Shown piece by piece: positions 53,192 through 62,202 of a stretch of DNA of 64,000 nucleotides. The position numbers and the translations under genes are program-made. Under the pieces are notes generated by a model that was not told the origin of the DNA, did not search any database, and saw only the letters and a program-made list of their open reading frames with translations. Position 1 is the stretch's first letter. Every line of letters starts with the position of its first letter. The DNA lies in the NCBI GenBank assembly GCA_029194725.1, contig JARFXQ010000008.1, positions 1-64,000 on the forward strand, given 5' to 3'. The DNA comes from Nitrospira sp. (GTDB lineage: Bacteria; Nitrospirota; Nitrospiria; Nitrospirales; Nitrospiraceae).

Positions 53192-54748
53192 CTAGAGGAA
53201 GTACCGGCTGGTATCGAATTTATGCTCCGTATTGTCGATCAGGCGCATGATGCTGTGACGGTGCTCACCGACCTCGTTTTTCTCGGTCAGGTCCAGCTCA
53301 GGGCCGTGATCGATGGGAGTGCCCTGCGCATCGGTGATGATTTTGACGAGCGGCCGCTCGCTCTCGGTCTTGTCGGCGGCGGGCTTGAGCACGACGGCGA
53401 ATTCGTCAGAGTCGAGGACCACCAGGCTGCCGATCGGGATGATCCCCACGCAATTGACGAAGAGTTTGAGCAAGGTCGCGTCAAAACTTCTGCCGGATTT
53501 CGCGAGCATCATGTTGAGTACTTTCGATGGCGACATCGGTTCTCGGCGGTAGACGCGAGAAGACGTCATGGCATCGTAACAGTCAGCGATCGTGAGAATG
53601 CGCCCCGTTAAAGAAAGTGCCCATGGTGTTTTTAGTTTGGGATAGCCTGAATGGTCCGAGTTCATGTGGTGCTCAAAGGATGCTGCGGCCATGCGCGCTG
53701 GAAGGTTGGTGATACCGCGTAACTGAGTAAGACTCAAGACTCCTTCCGTGGGGTGATTGCGCATCATCGTCCATTCGTCTTCGGTAAACTCACCGGGTTT
53801 ATTCAGGACTTCAAGTGGAATGGTCGATTTTCCCATGTCGTGAAACAGCGCGGCCAAGCCGAGATCGGCCAGCTCGACTTTCGGATAACCGGCTCTGTTT
53901 GCGAGCGCGATGGAGAGGAGTGAGACGTTGACGGAGTGGTTATGCGTGTATTGATCGTGACAGCGAAGCGTTGTGAGGCCCAGCATGATCGGCTCGTCCT
54001 GCATCATCAAGTCGACGATATTTTGAATCGCGCGTTTAGCCTGCTTAAAGTTCAGCGCTTTGCCGTCACGAGCCGACTGAGTCAGCTGGCCCACTGCATC
54101 GCCGGCTTTACCGTACGCGGCTTTCGAGCGTGCTTTGTGCCGAACCTTCGAATTCCCCTCGTCAGGAAGATCTTCTTTCAGGTTGAGGAATCGAGGGTCT
54201 TTCAGCTCGATGCCGGCTACCGATAGGTTCGTCAATTCCTGTCGGAAATCTTCGATCGATTTGGTTGCCGGGTCAAGGTTGACGAAGAGGTTGGCGAACT
54301 CACGAAGGTCCTTCGAAGCAACCGATGAAGAAAAGGTCAACCCGCCGATCCGCCACTTTTTCAAGGCGTCAAGGATGCTGGAGACGACCAGCATTTGTTG
54401 CGCTGTCACTTTCAGATGGTTGTCTCCGAGGAAGAGGAAATCATCCTGCACCCACAAGGTGACTGGTTGGTCGTGGGCAAGGGTTTCGATGAGGGTCAAC
54501 ATCGTTTCGACGGGTTTGTCGAGAGCAGCGTTGGCCTGGCCATGGATCTTCGACGTCTTAATCAACGTATTCAACTGTGTGATGAGCTGAAATCCCAGCA
54601 TCACCAACTGTTGATCGAGGATATCTCCGGCTTCTGATCCTTGGCCGATCTTCTGCGAAAGGGACTTTTCGTGTGTCAGGATCGGATGCGTATTGTCTTC
54701 GCCGAGCGGGTATCGTGGAGATTTTGGCGAGCGTTCCTTCACGATCAT
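53192..54748 (-). CDS. HD-GYP domain protein
   Basis: 518 residues. The C-terminal half has H-D-M-G-K (HD) and H-H-M-N-S-D-H-S-G-Y-P (GYP-like) together with N-H-P-T-E-G-V, the pattern of cyclic-di-GMP phosphodiesterases. The N-terminal 200 residues are helical and similar in style to the start of the gene upstream (54754). ATG 54748 lies just after that gene's stop and is preferred to longer alternatives that overlap it by over 300 bases. No receiver domain. Confidence 0.85.
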   Translation of the reverse strand: MIVKERSPKSPRYPLGEDNTHPILTHEKSLSQKIGQGSEAGDILDQQLVMLGFQLITQLNTLIKTSKIHGQANAALDKPVETMLTLIETLAHDQPVTLWVQDDFLFLGDNHLKVTAQQMLVVSSILDALKKWRIGGLTFSSSVASKDLREFANLFVNLDPATKSIEDFRQELTNLSVAGIELKDPRFLNLKEDLPDEGNSKVRHKARSKAAYGKAGDAVGQLTQSARDGKALNFKQAKRAIQNIVDLMMQDEPIMLGLTTLRCHDQYTHNHSVNVSLLSIALANRAGYPKVELADLGLAALFHDMGKSTIPLEVLNKPGEFTEDEWTMMRNHPTEGVLSLTQLRGITNLPARMAAASFEHHMNSDHSGYPKLKTPWALSLTGRILTIADCYDAMTSSRVYRREPMSPSKVLNMMLAKSGRSFDATLLKLFVNCVGIIPIGSLVVLDSDEFAVVLKPAADKTESERPLVKIITDAQGTPIDHGPELDLTEKNEVGEHRHSIMRLIDNTEHKFDTSRYFL

Positions 54749-54753
54749 CCTGC

Positions 54754-56553
54754 CTACTGTGATGCTCCGGTGGACGGGATGCCACGTTGTAGCCGCTGAG
54801 CTTGCGACAATGCCGCGGCGCAGGCTTGACGAACCGCCGCGCTTCCCTTTTTGGCCCCAAGTGAGAGAGCCGCGATTGCGGCAGGGGTGGCGAGCTTTCC
54901 GAGCGTTTCTGCTCCGATGACCGCCAACTCTTCTTTTTTCCTTCGATTCATCCAGGCCCATTCGGTCATCAGGCCTTGCCAATAGGGAACTGCTTCGTCG
55001 CCGCATGTGGCGCGGACGGCCTGAAAGATCGCTCGGCGTTCGCTGATGGGACGATCCATGAACCTTTCTTCCGCCAGAAGAGGAGACCAAAGGGAGAAGG
55101 GAACGGTGTACTGGCCGGACATGAGCAGCTTGAGCGAGGCAAAACGGACTCCTTCATCTTCATCGGTCGAGAGGGAGACGAGTTTTGTGCCATTGCCGTT
55201 GGGCCGGAACAAGCCGAGGGCACGGACCACTTCGCGACGAACTTGCGCGTCGGGATACCGGACCAATTTTTCGACTGGATCGGCGAACCTGGGGTTGTTC
55301 CACTTGATCAGGATCAAAAGCAGATTACGAACATACCCAGGCCTACGATCCGATAATCCCCGTAGCAGTGGATCCGGGTGGTCTGTCGCCAAGACCGCGA
55401 GAGCCTCCGACACAATGGCTTGGTGGAGCGGTGATGTGACGTTCGCAAGAAGAGAACAGAGCGAAGGGACGGCATCCGGTTTCATCAGCAGCAAGATGGT
55501 GGACAGTCCTTTCACGTCGGCGTTGGGACTCCGGTTGAGATAGGTTTCGATCATCCTCACCCGTTCCGAGCGGCCGAGTCCATCGAGGAGAGAGGTCAAC
55601 TGTTGCCTGTGTTCCTCGTCCAGATCAGGCCGTACGGCATCCGTTTCGTGGAGGAGGCTTAAGACGTTCTCCAGCACCGTCCATTTGCCATCGCGAAGAA
55701 GAGAGTCCACGACGTTACCCCACAGAGTGAAGAGTTTCGTCAGCAACGCCGGAGACTGCTCTGATGCGAGGATTGCCGTCAACATGTCCAGGATGTACAT
55801 GAGACTGTCCTGTTTTCGCTCTGCCTCGATTTCTTGCATCAGGACGGCAAGTTCTTCTTCCGTGACCTCATAGCCCGCAAGTCCGGACTGGAAACGGTTC
55901 CTGGCGCTCCCCGAACCTTTGTTTTCGGCATCGGTTCCCGCTCCGCTGCGCTTCTTGCGTTCCCGTTCCCGATCCAGCAATTCTCTGAGTGTCGAATCCG
56001 ACGAGCTCATGGTTCCGTCGAGGCGGATGAAGGCGTCGTTACCTGCCGAAAAGTTTGAGAGTTCCTCGGCCGTCACGAGCGTGATCGTCGACAGATTCCG
56101 AGACCAGAGGCGGGTGACGATATCATCGTCGTTCTCATTCGAGTCCGCATCGCTCCATAAGGAGGAGAGGAAAAGCGACAGATCATCCTGTGTGAGACCT
56201 TGGTGTAGGACTAGTTCTCGGATGCCGTCGGCGTAGAGTTTGAAGGCTACGCTCTCGCTTCCTCCATCCTTTTCCGCTTGGTACACGACGGAGTCCTTGC
56301 ACATCAATTCGGACCGTTGAACGAGGAAAGCCAGTTTTGAATGAGTCTCGAGGTGGCGGGTCAATTCTTCGAACAGCTGCTGCGTAAATTTCTGGGCAAC
56401 GGGATTCGTTGAGCCGTACGTCCGGTTCGATTTGGCCGTCTTGTCCAATAGTTTTAGGACACGTTTGACCGAGACAATCTCCGGGTCTTCAGCGGCGCGA
56501 GCGGCGACTGCGGCGGCCATCATTTCTTGAGCCGTTTTGAGGTCCGTTGTCAT
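54754..56553 (-). CDS. HEAT-repeat-like protein, partner of the HD-GYP protein
   Basis: 599 residues. The N-terminal 200 residues (A-V-A-A-R-A-A-E-D-P-E, then V-F-L-like pattern Y-A-D-G-I-R-E-L-V-L-H-Q-G-L) parallel those of the HD-GYP protein downstream. The rest is made of helical pairs with scattered conserved Asp and Arg, as in HEAT or PBS-lyase repeats (for example V-R-R-E-V-V-R-A-L-G). Probably a protein-protein interaction scaffold. The two genes are separated by five bases, so they are likely co-translated. Confidence 0.75.
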   Translation of the reverse strand: MTTDLKTAQEMMAAAVAARAAEDPEIVSVKRVLKLLDKTAKSNRTYGSTNPVAQKFTQQLFEELTRHLETHSKLAFLVQRSELMCKDSVVYQAEKDGGSESVAFKLYADGIRELVLHQGLTQDDLSLFLSSLWSDADSNENDDDIVTRLWSRNLSTITLVTAEELSNFSAGNDAFIRLDGTMSSSDSTLRELLDRERERKKRSGAGTDAENKGSGSARNRFQSGLAGYEVTEEELAVLMQEIEAERKQDSLMYILDMLTAILASEQSPALLTKLFTLWGNVVDSLLRDGKWTVLENVLSLLHETDAVRPDLDEEHRQQLTSLLDGLGRSERVRMIETYLNRSPNADVKGLSTILLLMKPDAVPSLCSLLANVTSPLHQAIVSEALAVLATDHPDPLLRGLSDRRPGYVRNLLLILIKWNNPRFADPVEKLVRYPDAQVRREVVRALGLFRPNGNGTKLVSLSTDEDEGVRFASLKLLMSGQYTVPFSLWSPLLAEERFMDRPISERRAIFQAVRATCGDEAVPYWQGLMTEWAWMNRRKKEELAVIGAETLGKLATPAAIAALSLGAKKGSAAVRQACAAALSQAQRLQRGIPSTGASQ

Positions 56554-56688
56554 ACGTAAGACCTACCGGCAGATCACCGCTTCGTCAAGAAAATCACGGT
56601 TCTTTACAGTCGTTTGAACATGAATACGGCGCATAGTTCGTGCCTTGTCTGTCACGCCAGGCATCGGTAGAATGCGACACGCAACCAT
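56554..56688. other. Divergent promoter region
   Basis: 135 bases between two divergent genes (HEAT-like and SGNH hydrolase). No clear promoter boxes recognised. Confidence 0.4.
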
Positions 56689-57327
56689 ATGAGTAGAACT
56701 CCGCTCATCATCTGTTTCGGCGACAGCCTGACGGCGGGATTCCAGTCGCCGACCAGAGACAATCCGACCGGACGAGAGACTCCATACGGGCAGTTTCTGC
56801 AATCTCTTTTAGGGCCTGCGGGACAAGTTCGCATCTCTGGGATCTGCGGTGAGTTGACTGGCGAAATGGTCATGCGATACCGGCACGATGTGCTCGATCA
56901 TCAGCCGGGCTTTGTGCCGATCCTCGGGGGGACCAACGATCTGGGGTGGAACGCGGCACCATCAGAAATTATGCGCAATCTGGCCACGATGTACGAGGAA
57001 ACGCTTGCGATGGGAAGCCTGCCCATTCCAGTGACGGTTCCCTCCATACGAGTTGAGGACAGTTCTGACAGTCGAGAAGGAAATGCGTGGGTTGCCGACC
57101 ATCTTATCCGGCGAAGCCGGTTGAACAATCTCATCCAAGAGTATGCCAACTCTAAAGGCATCGCCTGCGTTGATCTTTTCTTGGCCACCGTGGATCCTGA
57201 GAGCGGGCAGTTGGCGGAGATGTATTCGAACGACGGGATTCATCTGACCACCGCTGGGTATCGGCTATTTGCCGAGCAGGTCGCAGATATCTTGAAATTG
57301 CTGTTGGGGCAAAACAGGCAACCATGA
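56689..57327 (+). CDS. SGNH/GDSL hydrolase
   Basis: 212 residues. F-G-D-S-L-T-A-G is block I with the nucleophile Ser, G-G-T-N-D-L is block III, and D-G-I-H-L-T is block V with the catalytic Asp-His. Typical of TesA/arylesterase-like lipases and acyl esterases. No signal peptide is visible. The stop overlaps the next gene's start. Confidence 0.9.
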   Translation: MSRTPLIICFGDSLTAGFQSPTRDNPTGRETPYGQFLQSLLGPAGQVRISGICGELTGEMVMRYRHDVLDHQPGFVPILGGTNDLGWNAAPSEIMRNLATMYEETLAMGSLPIPVTVPSIRVEDSSDSREGNAWVADHLIRRSRLNNLIQEYANSKGIACVDLFLATVDPESGQLAEMYSNDGIHLTTAGYRLFAEQVADILKLLLGQNRQP

Positions 57328-57647
57328 ATTCCAGTCTCCAACCCGTCACTGACCGGGAGTTTGATGAGGTGGTTTCGGTCAGCACCGTCCCTGTGTTGGT
57401 GGAATTTTGGAAACCAGGCTGCGGTCATTGCCGAGCCCTCATGGCGGAGCTCGAAGGCTTGCAAACCGAGGTGGGATCGAGCCTTCTCATTCTCACGATG
57501 AATGTGGATGAAAATTTTCAAATCCCCGCCGAATTGGAGATCTCCTCTCTTCCTGCATTGGCGCTCTATCGGAACGGTGAATTTGTAAAATTTGTCGGAG
57601 GGCTCGGAAAACAGGATGAGATTGTGAAGCAGATTGAGTGTGAGTGA
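57324..57647 (+). CDS. Thioredoxin-like protein
   Basis: 107 residues with W-K-P-G-C-G-H-C-R-A-L, a CxxC of the form C-G-H-C. The usual cis-Pro region is L-P-A-L-A-L-Y. The length fits a minimal thioredoxin domain. Probably cytoplasmic disulfide reduction; the redox partner is unknown. Confidence 0.85.
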   Translation: MNSSLQPVTDREFDEVVSVSTVPVLVEFWKPGCGHCRALMAELEGLQTEVGSSLLILTMNVDENFQIPAELEISSLPALALYRNGEFVKFVGGLGKQDEIVKQIECE

Positions 57648-57746
57648 AATCTACTGACGACATCGGGCTCAAAAAACCCCTCATGAGCCTGTTGCCGGTC
57701 AAACATAAGCCGCACTGTTGCTAATAATCTCCTTCTCTCAACTTCT

Positions 57747-59609
57747 CTACAGGCTCTTGAGAAACTCAATCAGGTCATACCGTTCCTGGTGACTAAGTTC
57801 TCGCCCGACGACACCATTTCCGGACCGTCCGTTCCTGAATTCGTGACCACTGTTGAGGTTGCCGGGGATAGAGGTGTCGAGTCGAAACATTCCGTCTGAA
57901 CATTGAGTGCGATACCCCATTTGCGCCGGATCATATTCACGATTACCCAAGCAGAAAAGCCTTGGCCGTTCATCAACAGGCGAAAGTAACGCATACATAG
58001 TCGGGACCGACCCGTTATGGAGAAAGGGTGCGGTCGCCCAGATTCCGTTGAGGGGGCGGGCTTTGTAAATGGTTTTGGTCTGAATGAGATTTGGCCGGTA
58101 CCCGTTCATGCTGTCGCGGTCGGCTGGCGCGATGTTGTGCTCGTCGTACCAGGAAGTGGTCGCCTTATCGACAACCGCTGCAAGAACCTTCCCAAATGTC
58201 CCCTTGACGACGGTCCCATTGTCCTTGGACGTTCCCAGAACATCGAGATATGCTGGAAGAGTGATCTGACGCTTCCCCAAAATCCACGCTTGACCAGGGT
58301 CTGTCCCAATCTCGGCAATCGGAACTTCTACTAAATCGAGATAGCGTTCACGAGCCTCATTTGGGGTCTGCCAGTGCTTATCTGTCCAGAAGGAGGCTTC
58401 ATTCACGGGCGCGAGATGGCAGCTTTGACACAACTCTTGATACAGGGCGCGACCGCGCTCCTTACGCACTTGGTCGATGCTGCCCAGAACATCTTCAGGC
58501 CATAGTGGTGAGCGGAGGCCTTTGAAGCCTGGTGTGCCGGAATGGGGGTTCTTGCCGGCCAGCAATTGCTCGATCTCATGCAATTCCTGAACTCCGACGG
58601 TGGACTTGTAGAGTGGTCGTGTGGGATTGACGAGATTAATTTTGGCTCCGACGCCGAGCGCTTCACCCGCGTTGCGGAACATCGGCTGCATAATGGACGC
58701 ATCATATTCCACCCACGTAAACCAATACGTATCCCAAATATGTGGGTAATTCACCGGCGCATTGTTGCCCGTCAGATTGACCTTGGCGTCAAACCCTGGA
58801 GCACCGAGCAAATCGGTGAAAAATACCTGTGTCCCAATTCGATTGATCGCGTCCAGGCGTGCAAAGCCCTCTTCGACATTCTGATCGGCGACGGTATCGG
58901 TGATCGTCTTCAACTGTTGGATTTTGGCAAGCAGTGTCTTCAGTTTGCCTTGTAGCTGAGTCGCGTGCTCCGCCGTATAGGCCTCACCCAGGACTCGCTT
59001 CGCGAATCGCCCAAATCGACCGGGGACTGCGTCTGTCTGGGCTAACGCCAACGCGACCGCATTGCGAAACTTGCCGAGGTCGGTCATGGCGGGCGCTCCA
59101 TCAATACGAAGACTGGTGCCTCGGTATTCGATCTGTCCTGTGTGACAGGCGGCACAGGTAAACCCAATGTGATCGGGCTGCATCTCGCCGGTGACAGGAT
59201 CGGGAGAAGCGGGCAACTTGCTGAACCCGACAGGCAAGCCGTCCGGGTTGCCATAGAACGTGAGGCGTTTGTCTTGGGACCCAACATCGTTTCCCGCCTG
59301 TTTGGGACTGGGGATGAAGCCATACCGCCGCAGGTATTCCGAATCCGAGAGCAAGCCAGGAGTGCTCAGCGACGAAAGTTCAGGTTGTTCAAGTGCCAAG
59401 AACCAGCTGTAGGGAACCGGCAAGGTGGAAGTGCCTTGCGAGACATGGTGAAACCAGAACCGTTCGTCGGGAGACCAATTTTGTTCGAGCCAGCGAACTT
59501 CCTTTACAGGAGGATTGTGGGGGATGGTGGGCACATACAGGGTGGGCATCGAACAACCGGTCATCGACAGGAGTGCGAAAGATATCAGCAGCATCGAATG
59601 CGTTTTCAT
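57747..59609 (-). CDS. Di-haem c-type cytochrome lipoprotein (peroxidase-like)
   Basis: 620 residues. A signal peptide ends in a lipobox (L-S-M-T-G-C). Two haem c sites follow: C-A-A-C-H (about residue 140) and C-Q-S-C-H (near residue 400). The general plan is that of the long di-haem cytochrome peroxidase/MauG-like group. It would be anchored in the membrane, in the periplasm. Redox partner and substrate unknown. ATG 59609 has GGAGGAG upstream. Confidence 0.85.
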   Translation of the reverse strand: MKTHSMLLISFALLSMTGCSMPTLYVPTIPHNPPVKEVRWLEQNWSPDERFWFHHVSQGTSTLPVPYSWFLALEQPELSSLSTPGLLSDSEYLRRYGFIPSPKQAGNDVGSQDKRLTFYGNPDGLPVGFSKLPASPDPVTGEMQPDHIGFTCAACHTGQIEYRGTSLRIDGAPAMTDLGKFRNAVALALAQTDAVPGRFGRFAKRVLGEAYTAEHATQLQGKLKTLLAKIQQLKTITDTVADQNVEEGFARLDAINRIGTQVFFTDLLGAPGFDAKVNLTGNNAPVNYPHIWDTYWFTWVEYDASIMQPMFRNAGEALGVGAKINLVNPTRPLYKSTVGVQELHEIEQLLAGKNPHSGTPGFKGLRSPLWPEDVLGSIDQVRKERGRALYQELCQSCHLAPVNEASFWTDKHWQTPNEARERYLDLVEVPIAEIGTDPGQAWILGKRQITLPAYLDVLGTSKDNGTVVKGTFGKVLAAVVDKATTSWYDEHNIAPADRDSMNGYRPNLIQTKTIYKARPLNGIWATAPFLHNGSVPTMYALLSPVDERPRLFCLGNREYDPAQMGYRTQCSDGMFRLDTSIPGNLNSGHEFRNGRSGNGVVGRELSHQERYDLIEFLKSL

Positions 59610-59790
59610 AGTAACTCCTCCGCGAACAGGCATGACGCATGTTTTCTTATGATCGAGCTAAAGGCATGCATTGGACCAGGGCCATTTTAGAAGGAAGTGG
59701 TTTGGATTTCAAAGTGTCGTGAGCTTGTCTCGGAAAGGAGAACGTCGAGGAGGTGACTACATTCTGATAACGGGCGAGTCAATCCCATTT

Positions 59791-60227
59791 TTAGTTGAAG
59801 AGGTGCGCAGCGATCCAGGTTATCTATCACTTGTCCAGGTTAAGCGTTCAGCGAGCCAGATAATTGGTGGTCTTGAGACTGCGGTCCAAGTCGCCGAAGT
59901 CCATGAGCCGATGCAGCGTCAGGGTTTCCTCCAGCCCTTTCTCCAGCCTGGCGCCCGCCGAGCGGTTGAGGACTCGTCGCTCGCGCCGGAGCTCCAGGAG
60001 AGCCGTTCGGGCATCCACAGAAGTGGGCCGCTCATAGGCCTGCCGCCCTCAGTCCGGCTATACCGTTCGTCTACCAGTCTCGTCACTTCGACCTCTAGGA
60101 CCTCCACGACGGCCTGCAAGCCCCGGGGAATCATGGCTTGGGCGAGGGCAACCAGGTTTGCCTGGTCATCCACCGGCGGGATCACGTCCAGGGCTCGTCG
60201 TCGGACTGGTTGGATCTGTAATCCCAA
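59791..60227 (-). mobile_element. Decayed IS256-like element with fused transposase ends
   Basis: At 59791-59799 TTAGTTGAA matches the terminal repeat at 23836. Minus-strand translation gives, near 59850-59960, a C-terminal piece of a mutator-type transposase (L-E-E-T-L-T-L-H-R-L, then S-L-K-T-T-N, then a premature stop). From about 60040 to 60227 it gives the N-terminal piece (V-I-P-P-V-D-D-Q-A-N, then P-R-G-L-Q-A-V-V-E-V-L). The middle is deleted, so the element is dead. Confidence 0.7.
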
Positions 60228-60410
60228 AATAGGAGCAGGGCAATGGTCGTGTATGGACTACCCCAGGTTTGTGCAGGCAATCTTGCCAAATGACACGGAA
60301 TCAATTTTCCGGGTTCCTGATAAGTGAAACGTGACGGAGTCTGTAGATCGGCCGGGAATATGTCGCGCTGGTTTCGGTTCCGCTTGGACAGAGTAAGAGA
60401 TGAAGGATCA

Positions 60411-60668
60411 ATGAGGCCGAACGAGCCGATTCGGATTAGGCTGGGCGAGGCGGGAAGGCTGATCGTACAGCTCCCGTATTCCTCCCTTGATCATGTGGCG
60501 AAGATGAAGACGCTGGCCGGTCGTCGCTGGCATGCCGACGGCCGGTACGGGACCGTACCTAGAATTGACGACGTCATTTCGCATCTGCTCACGTTGTTTG
60601 CAGGAGAGCCGGTCAAGGGGGAACCCTCGCTGCGTTTGAATTTGCGCAGTAGAAATATCCTGGGGTGA
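60411..60668 (+). pseudogene. N-terminal stub of a tyrosine recombinase/integrase
   Basis: 85 residues: R-I-R-L-G-E-A-G-R-L-I-V, then V-A-K-M-K-T-L-A-G-R-R-W-H-A-D-G-R-Y, match the N-terminal SAM-like arm-binding region of XerC/D-type integrases that read I-K-x-x-P-G-R-R-W-H. The catalytic domain is absent. AAGGA precedes ATG 60411. A remnant of an integrated element. Confidence 0.55.
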
Positions 60669-60770
60669 TTGCCGTAGCGGTTGCAAGGCTTGCGCCGGCT
60701 ACATCGCTTCTATGCGTATGCCTGGAGGCCGTGCGTGGGAGAGCCAAAGCGGGCCAGGCAATCCGTCTGT

Positions 60771-61184
60771 CTATCCAGTGCCCAGGACTTTGGCGGCTTT
60801 TTTGATATCCCGTGTCTTGACCCACAGAATGGCGCCGAAGCGTCCCTGACCGGCCGTTGTAGCGGTCACAGCAGTCAGGTTGATCTTGGCTGAAGCAAGT
60901 TGGTCAGTCAGAGCCACCAGCGCTCCTGGACGATCATCGCCATCAGCCAAGAAACATACTTTCGGGCCCTGCATTTTCCACTTCAGCGGCTTCACAACAT
61001 CCTTGAACACGGTGAGATCTTCGGGCACCACATCCACTTGCGTGCGACGATTCCGAGGAAACGCATGCACCGCCAGCAGGTTGACTCCAGCGTCGTGGAG
61101 TGGCCTCAGCATGTGAGCCAAGGTCCCCGACTTATCTGGAATGGTCACCTTGAAATAATGAGCAGTGCGAATCAGATCGGCCAT
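60771..61184 (-). CDS. Tandem ACT-domain protein
   Basis: 137 residues with two ACT-like units. The first starts Y-F-K-V-T-I-P-D-K-S-G-T-L and the second V-C-F-L-A-D-G-D-D-R-P-G-A-L. Stand-alone ACT proteins bind amino acids or similar effectors and regulate partners. No catalytic domain. Partner unknown. Confidence 0.85.
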   Translation of the reverse strand: MADLIRTAHYFKVTIPDKSGTLAHMLRPLHDAGVNLLAVHAFPRNRRTQVDVVPEDLTVFKDVVKPLKWKMQGPKVCFLADGDDRPGALVALTDQLASAKINLTAVTATTAGQGRFGAILWVKTRDIKKAAKVLGTG

Positions 61185-61469
61185 AAGCCCCTCCTCTACC
61201 CGTCCTCATAGCGGGTATCATCCAGTAGAACATGTGTCGCGCTGAAAGAAGCATGTGGGAACATCCTTACGGCTACCTACCTCCGCCCGCAGATCCGTCA
61301 TGATGGAATGGAAAGCATCACCCATAGCCTAGGCGCTCATCCCTGAGAAATGCAACCAGGTAAAGACGTCTTTACAGGGTGATTCAGTGGCTGCAAAGCC
61401 GGCTTGACCAGTCAGCTTTGGGCGCGGACGGGATGATCAAAAAAATGAATGTCCCGAGTTTAGTCCTCG
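61185..61469. other. Intergenic region, about 285 bases
   Basis: Lies between the ACT gene and the HicA-like gene. No gene, repeat or clear terminator recognised. Confidence 0.4.
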
Positions 61470-61721
61470 CTACTTTCCGGGCTCGAAAAGTAGAGAAAGG
61501 AGTTGGTCTCGGCTGATTTCGAAATGAGTGGCCACATCTGCAAGGATTGCCGAAAGCGTTCCGATGCGGAGCAGAGTATGTTGCGGAATTGTCACCTGGT
61601 GCTCGCCATGTTGAAGCGTTGTGACGCGGAGATGGCTACCGGTCTGACGAGTAATGGAGTAACCGAGCTGGCGAAGTGCTTGGGCGAGATCGTTTCCCGA
61701 CAGATCTCGGGCAAGCCTCAT
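61470..61721 (-). CDS. hicA: HicA-like mRNA interferase toxin
   Basis: 83 residues. G-N-D-L-A-Q-A-L-R-Q-L-G-Y, R-Q-T-G-S-H-L-R-V-T with the catalytic His region, then H-Q-V-T-I-P-Q-H and the helix around L-R-I-G-T-L fit the dsRBD-like HicA fold. It cuts mRNA when not bound by HicB. The start overlaps the stop of the upstream antitoxin (ATGA). Confidence 0.85.
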   Translation of the reverse strand: MRLARDLSGNDLAQALRQLGYSITRQTGSHLRVTTLQHGEHQVTIPQHTLLRIGTLSAILADVATHFEISRDQLLSLLFEPGK

Positions 61722-61928
61722 ACGGCGATGACTTCTTCGCGGACATGATGGAGACGGACAACCTTTGGCCTCTTTCCTTCCTCAAAGTGACAGCGGACTG
61801 CCTCTCTGACTTGTGCGGGTAACCCCGCCAGGGTATCAACTTCAGCAAAAAATTGATTGGCCAAGCGCGCGTGCGATAAATCCACCCTCGGGGGCTTCCT
61901 CCACAATAAAGATCAGCTCAGTCATCAT
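61718..61928 (-). pseudogene. hicB: HicB-like antitoxin with a frameshift
   Basis: Reading from ATG 61928 gives M-M-T-E-L-I-F-I-V-E-E-A-P-E-G-G-F, a typical start of this small HicB-like group. After Q-S-I-F it hits TGA. Skipping one base in the six-T run (plus-strand A run, 61847-61852) restores A-E-V-D-T-L, then R-E-A-V-R-C-H-F-E-E-G to a stop at 61718. So there is one extra T, by mutation or sequencing error. As written the antitoxin would be truncated while the toxin gene is intact. Confidence 0.8.
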
Positions 61929-62046
61929 AAAGCCTCACCAAGTGGGTCTTGGCCAATCGTAGCCCTGTGCCTTCATATTGTTTATCCCTGCAAGCATGTC
62001 GCTGACCTCCGGAGCGAAGCGCTTGTTAGATAGTCGTTTGCAAAGC

Positions 62047-62202
62047 TCAGGGTTTCTTCGCCACCACTTTACCGTTTTCCCACACGTAGATCGGCGTCCC
62101 ATACATCTTGGCGGTTTTGCGAGCCGCCTTGGCCGCTCTACGGAGTGCCCGCCCCACGCTCTGCACAAACCGTGTGTTTTCCGCCTGTCGCTTTGTCTTC
62201 AT
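62047..62202 (-). CDS. Small basic partner of the zeta-like toxin
   Basis: A 51-residue protein, M-K-T-K-R-Q-A-E-N-T through M-Y-G-T-P-I-Y-V-W-E-N-G-K-V-V to K-K-P. Basic, with a likely helix and a short beta strand at the end. It starts in the stop region of the zeta-like gene (ATGA overlap). Small proteins with this kind of ending often follow zeta-like kinases; antitoxin role is an inference. Confidence 0.65.
   Translation of the reverse strand: MKTKRQAENTRFVQSVGRALRRAAKAARKTAKMYGTPIYVWENGKVVAKKP

Noticed and set aside
60240..60410. A promoter or gene between the IS remnant and the integrase stub
   Set aside because: No conserved boxes or frames with support; treated as decayed sequence.
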